Source: Aequorivita todarodis (lineage in GTDB: Bacteria; Bacteroidota; Bacteroidia; Flavobacteriales; Flavobacteriaceae). Taken from it: 64,000 nt of DNA. Where the stretch lies: the NCBI RefSeq assembly GCF_028561335.1, contig NZ_JAQQTG010000020.1, positions 62,001-126,000 of the forward strand. Reading direction: 5' to 3'. The notes under the pieces are model-generated. The model had not been told where the DNA came from, searched no databases, and saw only the letters and a list, made by a program, of their open reading frames with translations. The translations under genes and the position numbers were made by a program. Numbering within the stretch: position 1 is the stretch's first letter; every line of letters starts with the position of its first letter. Shown here one piece after another: positions 26,594-35,632 of this stretch.

Positions 26594-28018
26594 CTATTTA
26601 TAATTTCTTGGTCCGAGGAACGTGACGCTGGTGGTTTCTATCAAATCGTCACCGCTGTAAACCTCGATTACCGCCCGGTTTTTATCGCCGCTCAACGCTG
26701 CGTTGTTTATTTCAATGAAAAGCGTTCCTTCAGCCAAACCTTGCGCGGGAACTACAATTTCACCCTGTTTTACGCTGTGAATGGTTCCTTTTGGCGATTT
26801 CAGCTTAAAGTGAATGTCCTCAATATTTTTTGTGGTCTTGTTGAGCAATTTATAAGTGAAAACATTGCTGATAATATTGTTGTCCTTATGTTCATAAAGC
26901 TGCCCGGGAAGCCTAAGAATATTAGCTTCCACATCACTTCTTAAAAACAGCATTCCGGTAAGCACGCCGATTAGAATAACCAAAACAGCCGTATATCCCT
27001 TCAATCGGGGCGTAAATTTGAAAGGTGCTTTCTTTTCAATATTCTCTTCACTTGCATAGCGAATCAAGCCCTTCGGAAGGTTTACCGCTTCCATAATACT
27101 GTCGCAAGCGTCTATACAAGCCGTACAGTTTACGCACTCCAGCTGTGTACCGTTTCGGATGTCGATGCCGGTAGGACAAACGTGAACGCATTGAAAGCAA
27201 TCTATGCAATCCCCCTTGCCGGAGGCTTCCCGATCTTCGTTCTTTTTAAATTTTGCACGGCCTACTTCCTTTTCGCCCCGCTTATGGTCGTATGCCACAA
27301 CAATTGATTTGTTGTCCAGCAACACGCCCTGCAATCTTCCATAGGGACAAGCTATAATACAAACCTGCTCGCGAAACCAAGCAAAGATGAAATAAAACAC
27401 TGCCGTAAAAATCAACAAAGATGATACTGTGCTCAGATGTTCCATTGGTCCGTCCATAACATAGCGGATCAATCTATCACTTCCTATTAAATAGGCCAAG
27501 AAAATATTGGCAACAAGAAATGAAATAACAAAAAACAGGAACCATTTCAGTGAGCGTTTCCTTATTTTTTCGGCATTCCATTTTTGCTTGTCCAGACGTA
27601 TTTGGGCACCTCTGTCGCCATCTATCCAGTATTCAATTCTTCTGAAAACCATTTCCATAAAAATGGTCTGGGGGCAGATCCACCCGCAGAAAATCCTTCC
27701 GAAGGCGGCCGTAAAGAAAATAATGAACACCACCATTATGATCATCATAATCACGAAGAGGTAAAAATCCTGGGGCCAAAACGGAAACCCGAAAATGTTG
27801 AAACGGCGTTCCAAGACATTAAAGAGCAAAAATTGGTTGCCGTTAATCTTCACAAAAGGAGCGGCAAAGAAAAAAGCAAGCAATACATAGCTTACATACT
27901 TTCTGTACTCATAAAATCTTCCAGAAGGTTTTTTAGGATAGACCCAAGCTCTTTTTCCTTCTTCGTTTATGGTACCAATACTATCTCTGAAACTTTCGTT
28001 TTCTTCCGGAATGCTCAC
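26594..28018 (-). CDS. ccoG: Cytochrome c oxidase accessory protein CcoG (FixG)
   Basis: A 474-residue membrane ferredoxin-like protein with about five membrane helices. Two [4Fe-4S] motifs: C271-C274-C277-C281 (CIDCFQCVHVCP) and C295-C298-C301-C305 (CVNCTACIDACD). Earlier cysteine pairs CGWIC (111-115) and CIIAC (220-224) are the membrane cysteines of the NapH-like core. CcoG functions as a copper reductase in cbb3 assembly. The C-terminal ~100 residues form an Ig-like periplasmic domain. Part of the ccoS-to-fixH string. Confidence 0.95.
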   Translation of the reverse strand: MSIPEENESFRDSIGTINEEGKRAWVYPKKPSGRFYEYRKYVSYVLLAFFFAAPFVKINGNQFLLFNVLERRFNIFGFPFWPQDFYLFVIMMIIMVVFIIFFTAAFGRIFCGWICPQTIFMEMVFRRIEYWIDGDRGAQIRLDKQKWNAEKIRKRSLKWFLFFVISFLVANIFLAYLIGSDRLIRYVMDGPMEHLSTVSSLLIFTAVFYFIFAWFREQVCIIACPYGRLQGVLLDNKSIVVAYDHKRGEKEVGRAKFKKNEDREASGKGDCIDCFQCVHVCPTGIDIRNGTQLECVNCTACIDACDSIMEAVNLPKGLIRYASEENIEKKAPFKFTPRLKGYTAVLVILIGVLTGMLFLRSDVEANILRLPGQLYEHKDNNIISNVFTYKLLNKTTKNIEDIHFKLKSPKGTIHSVKQGEIVVPAQGLAEGTLFIEINNAALSGDKNRAVIEVYSGDDLIETTSVTFLGPRNYK

Positions 28019-28079
28019 TTTCGTAAATTTTTAATTGTAAAACTTGACAGTTGAGATATTAATTGGAAAATAATATATA

Positions 28080-29063
28080 TTATTTACGCTCCAATTGTGA
28101 CTCTTCAACGGCAGGCTCTTCGGTCATTTCAACCTCAACCTTAGTTGAATCAGCGGCTTTTACCTCATTAGTGCCCGAAGCTGCGTTTTCGTCTTTCCAA
28201 ATATCTCCTTCGGGCTCCTTGCCATCTGCAGGATTGGTGCCGTGGAGTGTCATTACATAACTTGCTACTTGGGCCATTTCATTAGGTTTTAGATCGGTTT
28301 TCCAAGCAATCATCCCTTTTCCTGCGCGCCCACCTTCGCTAATGGTATGGAAAATATTCTTGATACCACCGCCCAATATCCAATAATCATCGGTAAGGTT
28401 TGGCCCAATTCCTCCTCCTCCACTATCCTTATGGCAAGCGACACAGTTTTCGGTAAATATTGTCTTTCCAGCAGCAATATCAGATGGGTCGGTAAGTTGT
28501 TCTACTGTCTCTGCATCTATTAAGTCCTTGTTGTTTTTCTTAAATTCAGCAACTTCCAATTTGGCCTGTGCTACCTCAATTTCATATTCCTCAGTTTGGT
28601 TTGTGCCATCAAATATGTGGTAACGCACCAAATATACAACTGCGAAGATGATGGTTGCATAAAACATATACACCCACCACGGCGGAAGGTTATTGTCCAA
28701 TTCACGAATACCGTCATAGTTATGGTCCAATACAATTTCCTGCTCTTTAGCCACAGGTTTGGCATCGAGCATTTCCTTGTATTTTCTTTTGAACCAACCG
28801 AAACGATTATCTACTCGCATTTTCTCCGCTAAAAGATACCGTTCTTGGGCTTCACCGGTCAAGCCGTCAAATAATACACGTTGAAGGGCAGCAACAATAA
28901 TTTCCAATGCAATTGCGAAGAAGAACAACATGCCCAGAACAGCCCAAATAATAGGATATTTTACGATGGCCCATTGGTCACCGGAGTCAATGATTAATTC
29001 CAAGAGAAAAAAGGCGAGGATGATAAAGCCGATAACTCTTAAATATGATGCTGTGGTTTTCAT
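28080..29063 (-). CDS. ccoP: cbb3 oxidase subunit III, monoheme form
   Basis: A 327-residue protein: two N-terminal membrane helices (about 10-25 and 36-62), the family hallmark YDGIRELDNNLPPWW before a further helix (~130-148), and one cytochrome c domain with CVACH at C207-C210-H211. Proteobacterial CcoP has two heme c sites; only one CxxCH is present here. The C-terminus is rich in Glu/Ala and disordered-looking. It overlaps ccoQ by 4 bp. Transfers electrons to CcoO/CcoN. Confidence 0.93.
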   Translation of the reverse strand: MKTTASYLRVIGFIILAFFLLELIIDSGDQWAIVKYPIIWAVLGMLFFFAIALEIIVAALQRVLFDGLTGEAQERYLLAEKMRVDNRFGWFKRKYKEMLDAKPVAKEQEIVLDHNYDGIRELDNNLPPWWVYMFYATIIFAVVYLVRYHIFDGTNQTEEYEIEVAQAKLEVAEFKKNNKDLIDAETVEQLTDPSDIAAGKTIFTENCVACHKDSGGGGIGPNLTDDYWILGGGIKNIFHTISEGGRAGKGMIAWKTDLKPNEMAQVASYVMTLHGTNPADGKEPEGDIWKDENAASGTNEVKAADSTKVEVEMTEEPAVEESQLERK

Positions 29064-29257
29064 AGTAGTTCGTCGTTTTGGTTGTTAGTATCTAAGTCCA
29101 ATGGAATATTGCTTACTTCCTTTATATGTTCTTTTTTGGCAGTAATTACCCAATAAAAGAGTACCACAAAAAAGATGAAGAATATTAATAGCGAAATCAA
29201 TGGATATATTTGAACGTTGTCTATGTTCTCGAGGTTTCCTTTTACAAATTTCAACAT
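29060..29257 (-). CDS. ccoQ: cbb3 oxidase subunit IV (CcoQ-like)
   Basis: A 65-residue single-span protein (helix about residues 19-42, LISLLIFFIFFVVLFYWVIT) between ccoNO and ccoP, overlapping ccoP by 4 bp. CcoQ stabilises the complex in other bacteria. Identification rests on size, topology and place. Confidence 0.8.
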   Translation of the reverse strand: MLKFVKGNLENIDNVQIYPLISLLIFFIFFVVLFYWVITAKKEHIKEVSNIPLDLDTNNQNDELL

Positions 29258-29259
29258 AA

Positions 29260-31461
29260 CTATTCGTTTTTAGCCGAAGCATCTTCGGTGTTCTGTACTT
29301 TAATATCGGTTCCCAAACGTTGCAGATAAGCAATAACGGCAACTATCTCACGGTTTTTCATTTCTACAAATGCTTCCCCATTTTCCTCAGCGTATTTCTT
29401 GCTGGCTTCATACGTAGCCACAAAATCTGGATCGCTGTATAGATTCTGCTCAATTTTTGCACCTTGCTCATCCATCCATTGTTGCGCATTCGCTATTTCC
29501 TCTTCGGTATAGGGAACTCCCAAGGTTACCATCGTGCGCATTTTTGTTTCGGTGTCTGATTTATCCAATTCTGAATTTATCAACCATTTATAGGAAGGCA
29601 TAATGGAGCCCGAGGAAGTACTCTGCGGATCGTACATATGGTTCAAGTGCCAGTTATCTGAATATTTTCCACCAATACGGTGCAAATCAGGACCCGTACG
29701 CTTACTTCCCCATAGGAATGGGTGATCGTACACATATTCCCCAGATTTTGAATATTCACCATAACGTTCCACTTCGCTTCTGAACGGTCTAATCATCTGC
29801 GAATGGCAGCCTACGCAACCTTCACGGATATAGATATCCCTTCCTTCCAATTCCAAAGGCGTGTATGGTTTCACACTTGAAATTTTTGGCACATAATCAT
29901 CTACCATTAGCGAAGGTATAATTTGCACCATACCTCCAATTAAAATGGCAATGGTTGCGTAAATGGTCAATTTAACAGGGCGACGCTCAAGCCAAGTGTG
30001 CCAACCTTCACCGGCAGTCTGTCTTTTGGTCACGGGCGCGAGTGGCGCAGCTTCGGCCAATTCATCAGTAACCTTGCTTCCTTTTCTTGCCGTCATCACA
30101 ACGTTATAAAGTAAAATGAAGGCTCCCGTAATATAGAGCGTTCCACCTATGGCGCGCATCCAGTACATTGGGATAATTTGGGTAACGGTTTCCAGGAAGT
30201 TTCCGTAGGTAAGCGTACCGTCTGGGTTGAACTGGTTCCACATAGAAGCCTGCATAAAACCTGCTACATACATAGGAAGGGCATACATGATGATACCTAG
30301 TGTTCCAATCCAGAAATGGGCGTTTGCCAATTTCACGGAATATAATTTTGTTTTGAAAAGTCGCGGTACCAACCAATAGATCATACCAAAGGTCAGAAAT
30401 CCGTTCCAGGCCAATGCCCCAACGTGTACGTGCGCAATAATCCAATCGCTAAAGTGGGCAATTGCATTTACGTTTTTAAGCGAAAGCATTGGACCTTCAA
30501 AAGTTGCCATCCCGTAACCGGTAATTGCCACTACCATAAATTTCAATACGGGGTCAACCCGTACTTTATCCCAAGCGCCGCGCAGGGTTAAAAGCCCGTT
30601 TATCATACCTCCCCAAGATGGAGCAATAAGCATTACGGAAAACGCAACGCCCAGGTTTTGGGCCCATTCCGGCAGTGCCGAATACAACAAGTGGTGCGGT
30701 CCTGCCCAGATATAAATAAAAATCAACGACCAAAAGTGTACAATGGATAGTCGGTAGGAATATACCGGTCTATTGGCCGCTTTCGGCACAAAATAATACA
30801 TTAAACCAAGGAAAGGCGTGGTAAGGAAGAACGCAACCGCATTATGCCCGTACCACCATTGCACCAGCGCATCCTGTACACCGGAATACATGGAATAACT
30901 CTTCAGGGCGTTCACCGGAATGGCCATACTGTTCACGATATGCAAAACAGCTACGGTTACCCAAGTTCCCAGATAGAACCACAAGGCAACGTATAAATGG
31001 CGTTGGCGTCTTTTCACCATTGTCATAATTAGGTTGATGCCAAAAGCAACCCAGATTATTGCGATGGCAATATCAAATGGCCACTCAAGCTCGGCATATT
31101 CCTTTGAAGTTGTGTAGCCCAACGGAAGCGTTATCGCAGCACCGACAATGATCGCCTGCCAACCCCAAAAGTTTAGGTTACTAAGAAAATCACTCCACAT
31201 TCGCGCTTTTAGCAAACGCTGGGTGGAATAATAAACCCCTGCAAAAATGGCGTTGCCCACAAAGGCGAAGATCACCGCGTTTGTATGCAGCGGACGTAAA
31301 CGCCCGAAACTGAGCCACGAAATACCATCGGTCAGGTTTGGGAACAAAAACATAAAAGCGAGCAATAAGCCCACGCTCATACCAATGAGGCCCCAAAAAA
31401 TGGTTGCATTGATGAATTTTTTGACAATCTGGTTGTCGTAGTAAAACTGTTCTGTTTGCAT
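29260..31461 (-). CDS. ccoNO: cbb3-type cytochrome c oxidase subunits I+II (fused CcoN-CcoO)
   Basis: A 733-residue fusion. The CcoN part (about 1-480) has the His ligands in LRPLHTNAVIF, WWYGHNAVAFF, WAGPHHLLYSALP and IAHVHVGALAWNGF; the CcoO part (about 510-733) carries CVGCHSQMIRPF with a single heme c. Subunits I and II are fused in many Bacteroidota. This is the high-affinity terminal oxidase, reducing O2 to water and pumping protons. Second gene of the operon starting with ccoS. Confidence 0.96.
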   Translation of the reverse strand: MQTEQFYYDNQIVKKFINATIFWGLIGMSVGLLLAFMFLFPNLTDGISWLSFGRLRPLHTNAVIFAFVGNAIFAGVYYSTQRLLKARMWSDFLSNLNFWGWQAIIVGAAITLPLGYTTSKEYAELEWPFDIAIAIIWVAFGINLIMTMVKRRQRHLYVALWFYLGTWVTVAVLHIVNSMAIPVNALKSYSMYSGVQDALVQWWYGHNAVAFFLTTPFLGLMYYFVPKAANRPVYSYRLSIVHFWSLIFIYIWAGPHHLLYSALPEWAQNLGVAFSVMLIAPSWGGMINGLLTLRGAWDKVRVDPVLKFMVVAITGYGMATFEGPMLSLKNVNAIAHFSDWIIAHVHVGALAWNGFLTFGMIYWLVPRLFKTKLYSVKLANAHFWIGTLGIIMYALPMYVAGFMQASMWNQFNPDGTLTYGNFLETVTQIIPMYWMRAIGGTLYITGAFILLYNVVMTARKGSKVTDELAEAAPLAPVTKRQTAGEGWHTWLERRPVKLTIYATIAILIGGMVQIIPSLMVDDYVPKISSVKPYTPLELEGRDIYIREGCVGCHSQMIRPFRSEVERYGEYSKSGEYVYDHPFLWGSKRTGPDLHRIGGKYSDNWHLNHMYDPQSTSSGSIMPSYKWLINSELDKSDTETKMRTMVTLGVPYTEEEIANAQQWMDEQGAKIEQNLYSDPDFVATYEASKKYAEENGEAFVEMKNREIVAVIAYLQRLGTDIKVQNTEDASAKNE

Positions 31462-31474
31462 AGTTTTAATAGAA

Positions 31475-31702
31475 TTATTCCTGCCAGGTGGCAGGCTCGG
31501 TTTCTGGTTTGGTTATGGTTTTTTTTGAAGTGTTTTTTATGTTCGCGCTGCCTTCCTTTACCAGTTCATCCTCAAAAAGCATACGGACGGAAGGCGTATA
31601 GGTATCGTCATACTGGCCTTTCTTTACGGAATAGATAAATAGCGCAAAAAAAATGAGCGCCACAAAAACGCTGATTGCCAATAGCATATAAATTATGGTC
31701 AT
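31475..31702 (-). CDS. ccoS: cbb3 oxidase maturation protein CcoS
   Basis: A 75-residue single-span protein (helix near residues 4-26) with the CcoS motif GQYDDTYTPSVRMLFED. Needed for cofactor insertion into cbb3 oxidase in other bacteria. First gene of the operon, with its ATG 18 bases from a perfect -7 element. Confidence 0.9.
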   Translation of the reverse strand: MTIIYMLLAISVFVALIFFALFIYSVKKGQYDDTYTPSVRMLFEDELVKEGSANIKNTSKKTITKPETEPATWQE

Positions 31703-31719
31703 ACCTGAAAATTATGATT

Positions 31720-31762
31720 CAAAAATATTATTGCAAACGCCTTTAAAATATGACATTCGTCA
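31720..31762 (-). promoter_or_regulatory. CRP/FNR-type box and -7 element of the cco operon
   Basis: Box TGACATTCGTCA (31751-31762 on plus), 23 bp, then the minus-strand -7 element TATTTTTG (31727 down to 31720, perfect). Same geometry as the hemN promoter. It lies in the intergenic region after ccoI and before ccoS. Confidence 0.8.
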
Positions 31763-31765
31763 ATT

Positions 31766-34171
31766 TTACTTATTTATATTCGTTCTTAATTTCTTTCCCG
31801 CATATTGGGTAGCTATTGTTGTAAAAATAACAATACTTATTGAACTTAGGGGCATCAAAATAGCAGCAACCACTGGTTTTAAATGTCCCGTAACCGCAAA
31901 TGTCAACCCTATTAGATTGTAAAATAGGGAAAATAAAAATGCCCATTTGATAATCTTTATACCCTTTTTCGAAAAATTCAAAAAATCCCCTATTTTATTA
32001 AATCGGGTAGCGTCCAAGATCCCATCGCAAGCTGGGGAAAAGACGTTTGTGTTTTCCGAAATCACAAAACCTACATTGCTCTGTTTTAAGGCACCGGCAT
32101 CGTTCAAACCATCACCAATCATAAGTACCTGCTTTCCTTTTTGCTGAAGGGCTTTTATAAAATTCAACTTGTCGTCCGGTTTTTGGTTGAAATATAGTTT
32201 TGTGCCTTTGGGCAGTAATTCTTCCAGCCGTTCACGCTCGCCTTCGTTGTCGCCCGAAAGGACAACCACATCTTTATCGGTACCCAACTGTTCAAAAATT
32301 TCAGCAACACCGTTTCTGTACTCACTGTTGAATATGTAACAACCCTTGTAAACCTGGTTGGCGCTAATATGGACGGTAGTTCTATTTTTTACTTCGGAAG
32401 TCAATTCATCATAATACCCCACAAATTCATAGGATCCCACTTTTATGGAATTGTTTTTAGCAGTTGCGGAAATCCCCTTCCCTACTTCTTCTTCAAATTC
32501 ATCCAAGGTTTGGATATTATTTTTGTCGAGCATATTGTAAAGCGAGCGGCTCAAGGGATGGCTCGACGCCCGAAGTGTACTCGTGAGCAATTGCTTTTCT
32601 TCCTCTGAAAGCGCAATACCTTCATAGCTAATCATATTTTTTTGGTTGGTAGTGAGGGTTCCCGTTTTGTCAAAAACCACGGTGTCCAGCTTCGCCATTT
32701 GTTCGATTACTGAGGCTTCCTTCAAATAGAGTTTTTCCCTTCCGAAAATGCGCAGCACATTGCCCAAAGTGAATGGCGCGGCAAGGGCAATGGCGCACGG
32801 ACAGGCCACGATCAAAACCGAGGTGAACACATTAAAGGCTTTGGAAGGATCGACCACAAGCCAAAAAATGGTAGAAATAAATGCTATGGTAAGTAGAACG
32901 ACAGTAAATCGTTTGCTGATACTGTCCGTAATCGATTCAAAAATGCCGGATTTATCCTTGCTGAAAACGTCGTTGCTCCACAATTGGGTAAGGTAACTTT
33001 GGGCTACGGGTTTCAGAACTTCCACTTCCAAAATACCGGCTTGTTGCTTGCCGCCCGCAAAAAGTTTATCACCACTCTGTTTTGAAATAGGCTCCGCTTC
33101 ACCGGTAACAAAACTGTAATCAATGAGTGCATTTCCCTTAATTAAAATAGCATCCACGGGAATTATTTCGTTGTTTCGAATCAATAAGCGGTCGCCTTTC
33201 TGTACGGTATAAACCTCTGCTTGTTCCTCGATGGTGTTTCCTTCGGCATTTTTAAAAAGTCTTGTAACGGCAATTGGGAAATACGATTTGTAATCCCGCT
33301 CAAAGGAAAGGTAGCTGTAGGTTTTCTGCTGAAAAAATTTCCCAAGCAATAAAAAGAAAACCAAGCCCGAGAGACTGTCAAAAAAGCCAGTGCCCAAGTC
33401 GAATACTATGTCTATCGTGCTTCGTATAAAAAGCACCGCGATGCCCAAAGCGATGGGAACGTCTATGTTTAGAATTTTTGAACGAAGTCCTTTATATGCA
33501 GAAGTAAAATACCCGCTTCCTGAGTAAAAGACCACGGGCAGCGAAAACGCGAACATCAACCAGCGGAAAAACGGCTTAAACTGGTCCAACCAGAATTCGG
33601 AATGCTCAAAATATTCAGGAAATGAGAGGAACATAATATTTCCAAAGGCAAATCCCGCTATGCCAAGTTTGTAGATAAGGCTTCGGTTGATATATTTTTC
33701 CTTTTTTTCGGAATCGTCCAGCGAAATATAGGGTTCGTAACCTATTCGGCTTAAAAGAATTACTAAATTTTTAAGCGAATTCTCTTCAGCAGAAAAAGTA
33801 ATCCGTACCGTTTTTTCGGGAAAGTTAACCTGTGAGGATTTAACGGAAGGATTTAGTTTATTGAGATTTTCCAATATCCAAATGCAACTACTGCAATGGA
33901 TGGAAGGAATCAAAAAAGAAACGATCTGCGTATTGCCGTCGTTAAATTCCAGCAATTTTTCCACAATTGCCCCATTGTCGAGAAAATCATATTTCCCCGC
34001 AATTTCCTTTGGGGAAATGCCGGGCGTATTTTCCAGATCGTAATAATAGCTTAAATCGTTGTCGTGCAGAATATCAAAAACCGTCTTGCAGCCGTGACAG
34101 CAGAAGGATTTATCCTCATGTTTGATTTCAACGTCCAAACACGTATCACCACAATGAAAACAGTTTACCAT
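31766..34171 (-). CDS. ccoI: Copper-translocating P1B-type ATPase CcoI
   Basis: An 801-residue P-type ATPase. N-terminal Cys cluster CFHCGDTC...CCHGC, then a heavy-metal-associated domain with HCSSC, eight membrane helices, CPC in IVACPCAIALAAPF, phosphorylation DKTGTLTTN and hinge GDGLNDAGAL. CcoI (FixI) exports Cu(I) needed for the CuB site of cbb3 oxidase. It is transcribed towards ccoS, 63 bp away, and has its own CRP/FNR-type promoter. ATG at 34171; the TTG just before is less likely. Confidence 0.94.
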   Translation of the reverse strand: MVNCFHCGDTCLDVEIKHEDKSFCCHGCKTVFDILHDNDLSYYYDLENTPGISPKEIAGKYDFLDNGAIVEKLLEFNDGNTQIVSFLIPSIHCSSCIWILENLNKLNPSVKSSQVNFPEKTVRITFSAEENSLKNLVILLSRIGYEPYISLDDSEKKEKYINRSLIYKLGIAGFAFGNIMFLSFPEYFEHSEFWLDQFKPFFRWLMFAFSLPVVFYSGSGYFTSAYKGLRSKILNIDVPIALGIAVLFIRSTIDIVFDLGTGFFDSLSGLVFFLLLGKFFQQKTYSYLSFERDYKSYFPIAVTRLFKNAEGNTIEEQAEVYTVQKGDRLLIRNNEIIPVDAILIKGNALIDYSFVTGEAEPISKQSGDKLFAGGKQQAGILEVEVLKPVAQSYLTQLWSNDVFSKDKSGIFESITDSISKRFTVVLLTIAFISTIFWLVVDPSKAFNVFTSVLIVACPCAIALAAPFTLGNVLRIFGREKLYLKEASVIEQMAKLDTVVFDKTGTLTTNQKNMISYEGIALSEEEKQLLTSTLRASSHPLSRSLYNMLDKNNIQTLDEFEEEVGKGISATAKNNSIKVGSYEFVGYYDELTSEVKNRTTVHISANQVYKGCYIFNSEYRNGVAEIFEQLGTDKDVVVLSGDNEGERERLEELLPKGTKLYFNQKPDDKLNFIKALQQKGKQVLMIGDGLNDAGALKQSNVGFVISENTNVFSPACDGILDATRFNKIGDFLNFSKKGIKIIKWAFLFSLFYNLIGLTFAVTGHLKPVVAAILMPLSSISIVIFTTIATQYAGKKLRTNINK

Positions 34172-34202
34172 CAATCTAAAAAATTGCTCGTTATACCTGT
34201 TG

Positions 34203-34245
34203 CAAAGGTTGCAAGAGATTTGGTTTCGAGAAATGACAATTATCA
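34203..34245 (-). promoter_or_regulatory. CRP/FNR-type box and -7-like element of ccoI
   Basis: Box TGACAATTATCA (34234-34245), 23 bp, then minus-strand AACCTTTG (34210 down to 34203), one mismatch from TAnnTTTG. Confidence 0.72.
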
Positions 34246-34290
34246 GCTTTTATCTTATTCTGAAATAACCGTTCGCACGATTATTTTGCC

Positions 34291-35505
34291 TTAAGCAGAA
34301 AGATATGAACTTTTAATGTTTCTGAAAAATAAAATTCCCACCGCCAGCGGAAAGGCACAGCTTAAAATGGCCAACAGCCAATAATATTCGACGAAAAAAG
34401 GCAGGCCCAGCCAAAGCGCAAAGGCTTTATAGAAAATAAGTAGCTCGGTGCTGATGAAAGCGAAAAAGAAAATCCACAAAAAGTTTTTGGACAGTTTTAT
34501 CAATTTGAAATATTCCAAAAAGCCGAGCATTGCCATTATTACGATGCCGAGGAAAACCATATGCAAATAGCCGATTACAAAATCCTTCAATCGAAAAGCT
34601 AAGTTTGCGATGTAGGGAAAAGCAGAGAAAAGCTGCATCAAAATCTTTAAAGCGAGCAAGGCTCCGGCAAATTTCAAAAGAAAAAAACAGGCTGGGCCAA
34701 ATTCAGTTCTCAAAACCGAAAAATGGTTTTTAAACAATGAATAAAGTTCAAAAAATGCCAAAAGCTGGGCCACGGCGCCGGCCAGTCCCAAAAGGTAAAT
34801 AACCGTGGGCGGCACAAACCAAAGAAAGGAAAGAAAGACCGTAAGTATCACTCCAAAATTCAAAAGCAGAAAAAACGATTTCAATTTTTCGGGGTTGAAG
34901 TGGATTCCCTTTTCCTCAAAAACATAGAACAAAACGCCCAACAAAGCAATTAGGAACCAACCGTTATACTGAAAATGCAGATAAAAATAAATAGAGGATT
35001 TGTACCAAATGGATTCCGGACCCAGAGTGGCCATCACGCCCCCGATTGCCCACGGGCCAATACTGGAAATAACCAGATACCACAGCGCGGTTTTTATGAG
35101 TTTCCAGGAAAATCGCTGTTTAAAATGCTTCGGAATATATTTCATTGCAAACCAGGCAAACCAATAGGAAGCGAACAAAAACAACGTGGAGAAAATAATG
35201 GAATACAACGCATACCCCTGAATGGGAAAAGTTACAAGCATTCCCACAATACAAAGATTTGTAAACAAAAAAATACGTTTGTACAGTTTCGGCTTTTGTG
35301 CTTCGGAAAGGAAAATTTTATAGATTAAAGTGGTCAGCCCTAAATAAATCCAGCCCAGCAAAGCCGTGTGGGAATGTGCGTGAAGGAGAAATTTATAATT
35401 GAAAGGAAGAGATGCAACAACATAGAACCTCAGCAAAACGCCCATTAATGCTACGATCAAAAAATAAGCCAAGGCTATGCCTATATGTTTCTTTAAATCT
35501 ACCAA
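34291..35505 (-). CDS. Polytopic His-rich membrane protein, heme-copper-oxidase-like
   Basis: A 404-residue protein with about 12 membrane helices and no close family that I can name. Intramembrane His positions H42, H44, H46 (LLHAHSHTALLGWIYLG), H177 (YLHFQYNGW) and H315 (IGYLHMVFLG) recall the heme-ligand helices of cbb3/NorB subunit I (compare IAHVHVGALAWNGF), but no HH pair in a helix-VII-like context is visible. It sits 127 bp downstream of the NO-repair gene RIC on the same strand, so a role in NO or heme stress is plausible. NnrS is another His-rich family to compare, but its usual motifs were not seen. Confidence 0.6.
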   Translation of the reverse strand: MVDLKKHIGIALAYFLIVALMGVLLRFYVVASLPFNYKFLLHAHSHTALLGWIYLGLTTLIYKIFLSEAQKPKLYKRIFLFTNLCIVGMLVTFPIQGYALYSIIFSTLFLFASYWFAWFAMKYIPKHFKQRFSWKLIKTALWYLVISSIGPWAIGGVMATLGPESIWYKSSIYFYLHFQYNGWFLIALLGVLFYVFEEKGIHFNPEKLKSFFLLLNFGVILTVFLSFLWFVPPTVIYLLGLAGAVAQLLAFFELYSLFKNHFSVLRTEFGPACFFLLKFAGALLALKILMQLFSAFPYIANLAFRLKDFVIGYLHMVFLGIVIMAMLGFLEYFKLIKLSKNFLWIFFFAFISTELLIFYKAFALWLGLPFFVEYYWLLAILSCAFPLAVGILFFRNIKSSYLSA

Positions 35506-35522
35506 GCCGTAAAATTAAAAAA

Positions 35523-35574
35523 ACAGTCCGGAATATGGCAGCAAACATTCAAAGTTGCCAATTTTCCGAACTGT
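35523..35574 (-). other. Stem-loop between RIC and the His-rich membrane gene
   Basis: Arms ACAGTCCGGAA (35523-35533) and TTCCGAACTGT (35564-35574) pair with a single mismatch around a 30-base loop that itself can form a small GGCA/TGCC stem. No T tract follows on the minus strand, so it is more likely a processing or stability element than a terminator. Confidence 0.5.
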
Positions 35575-35632
35575 CCTGAAAACCAATCAAATAAAAATCA
35601 AGATTTGGGGATGGGAATACTCTTTTATAGCG

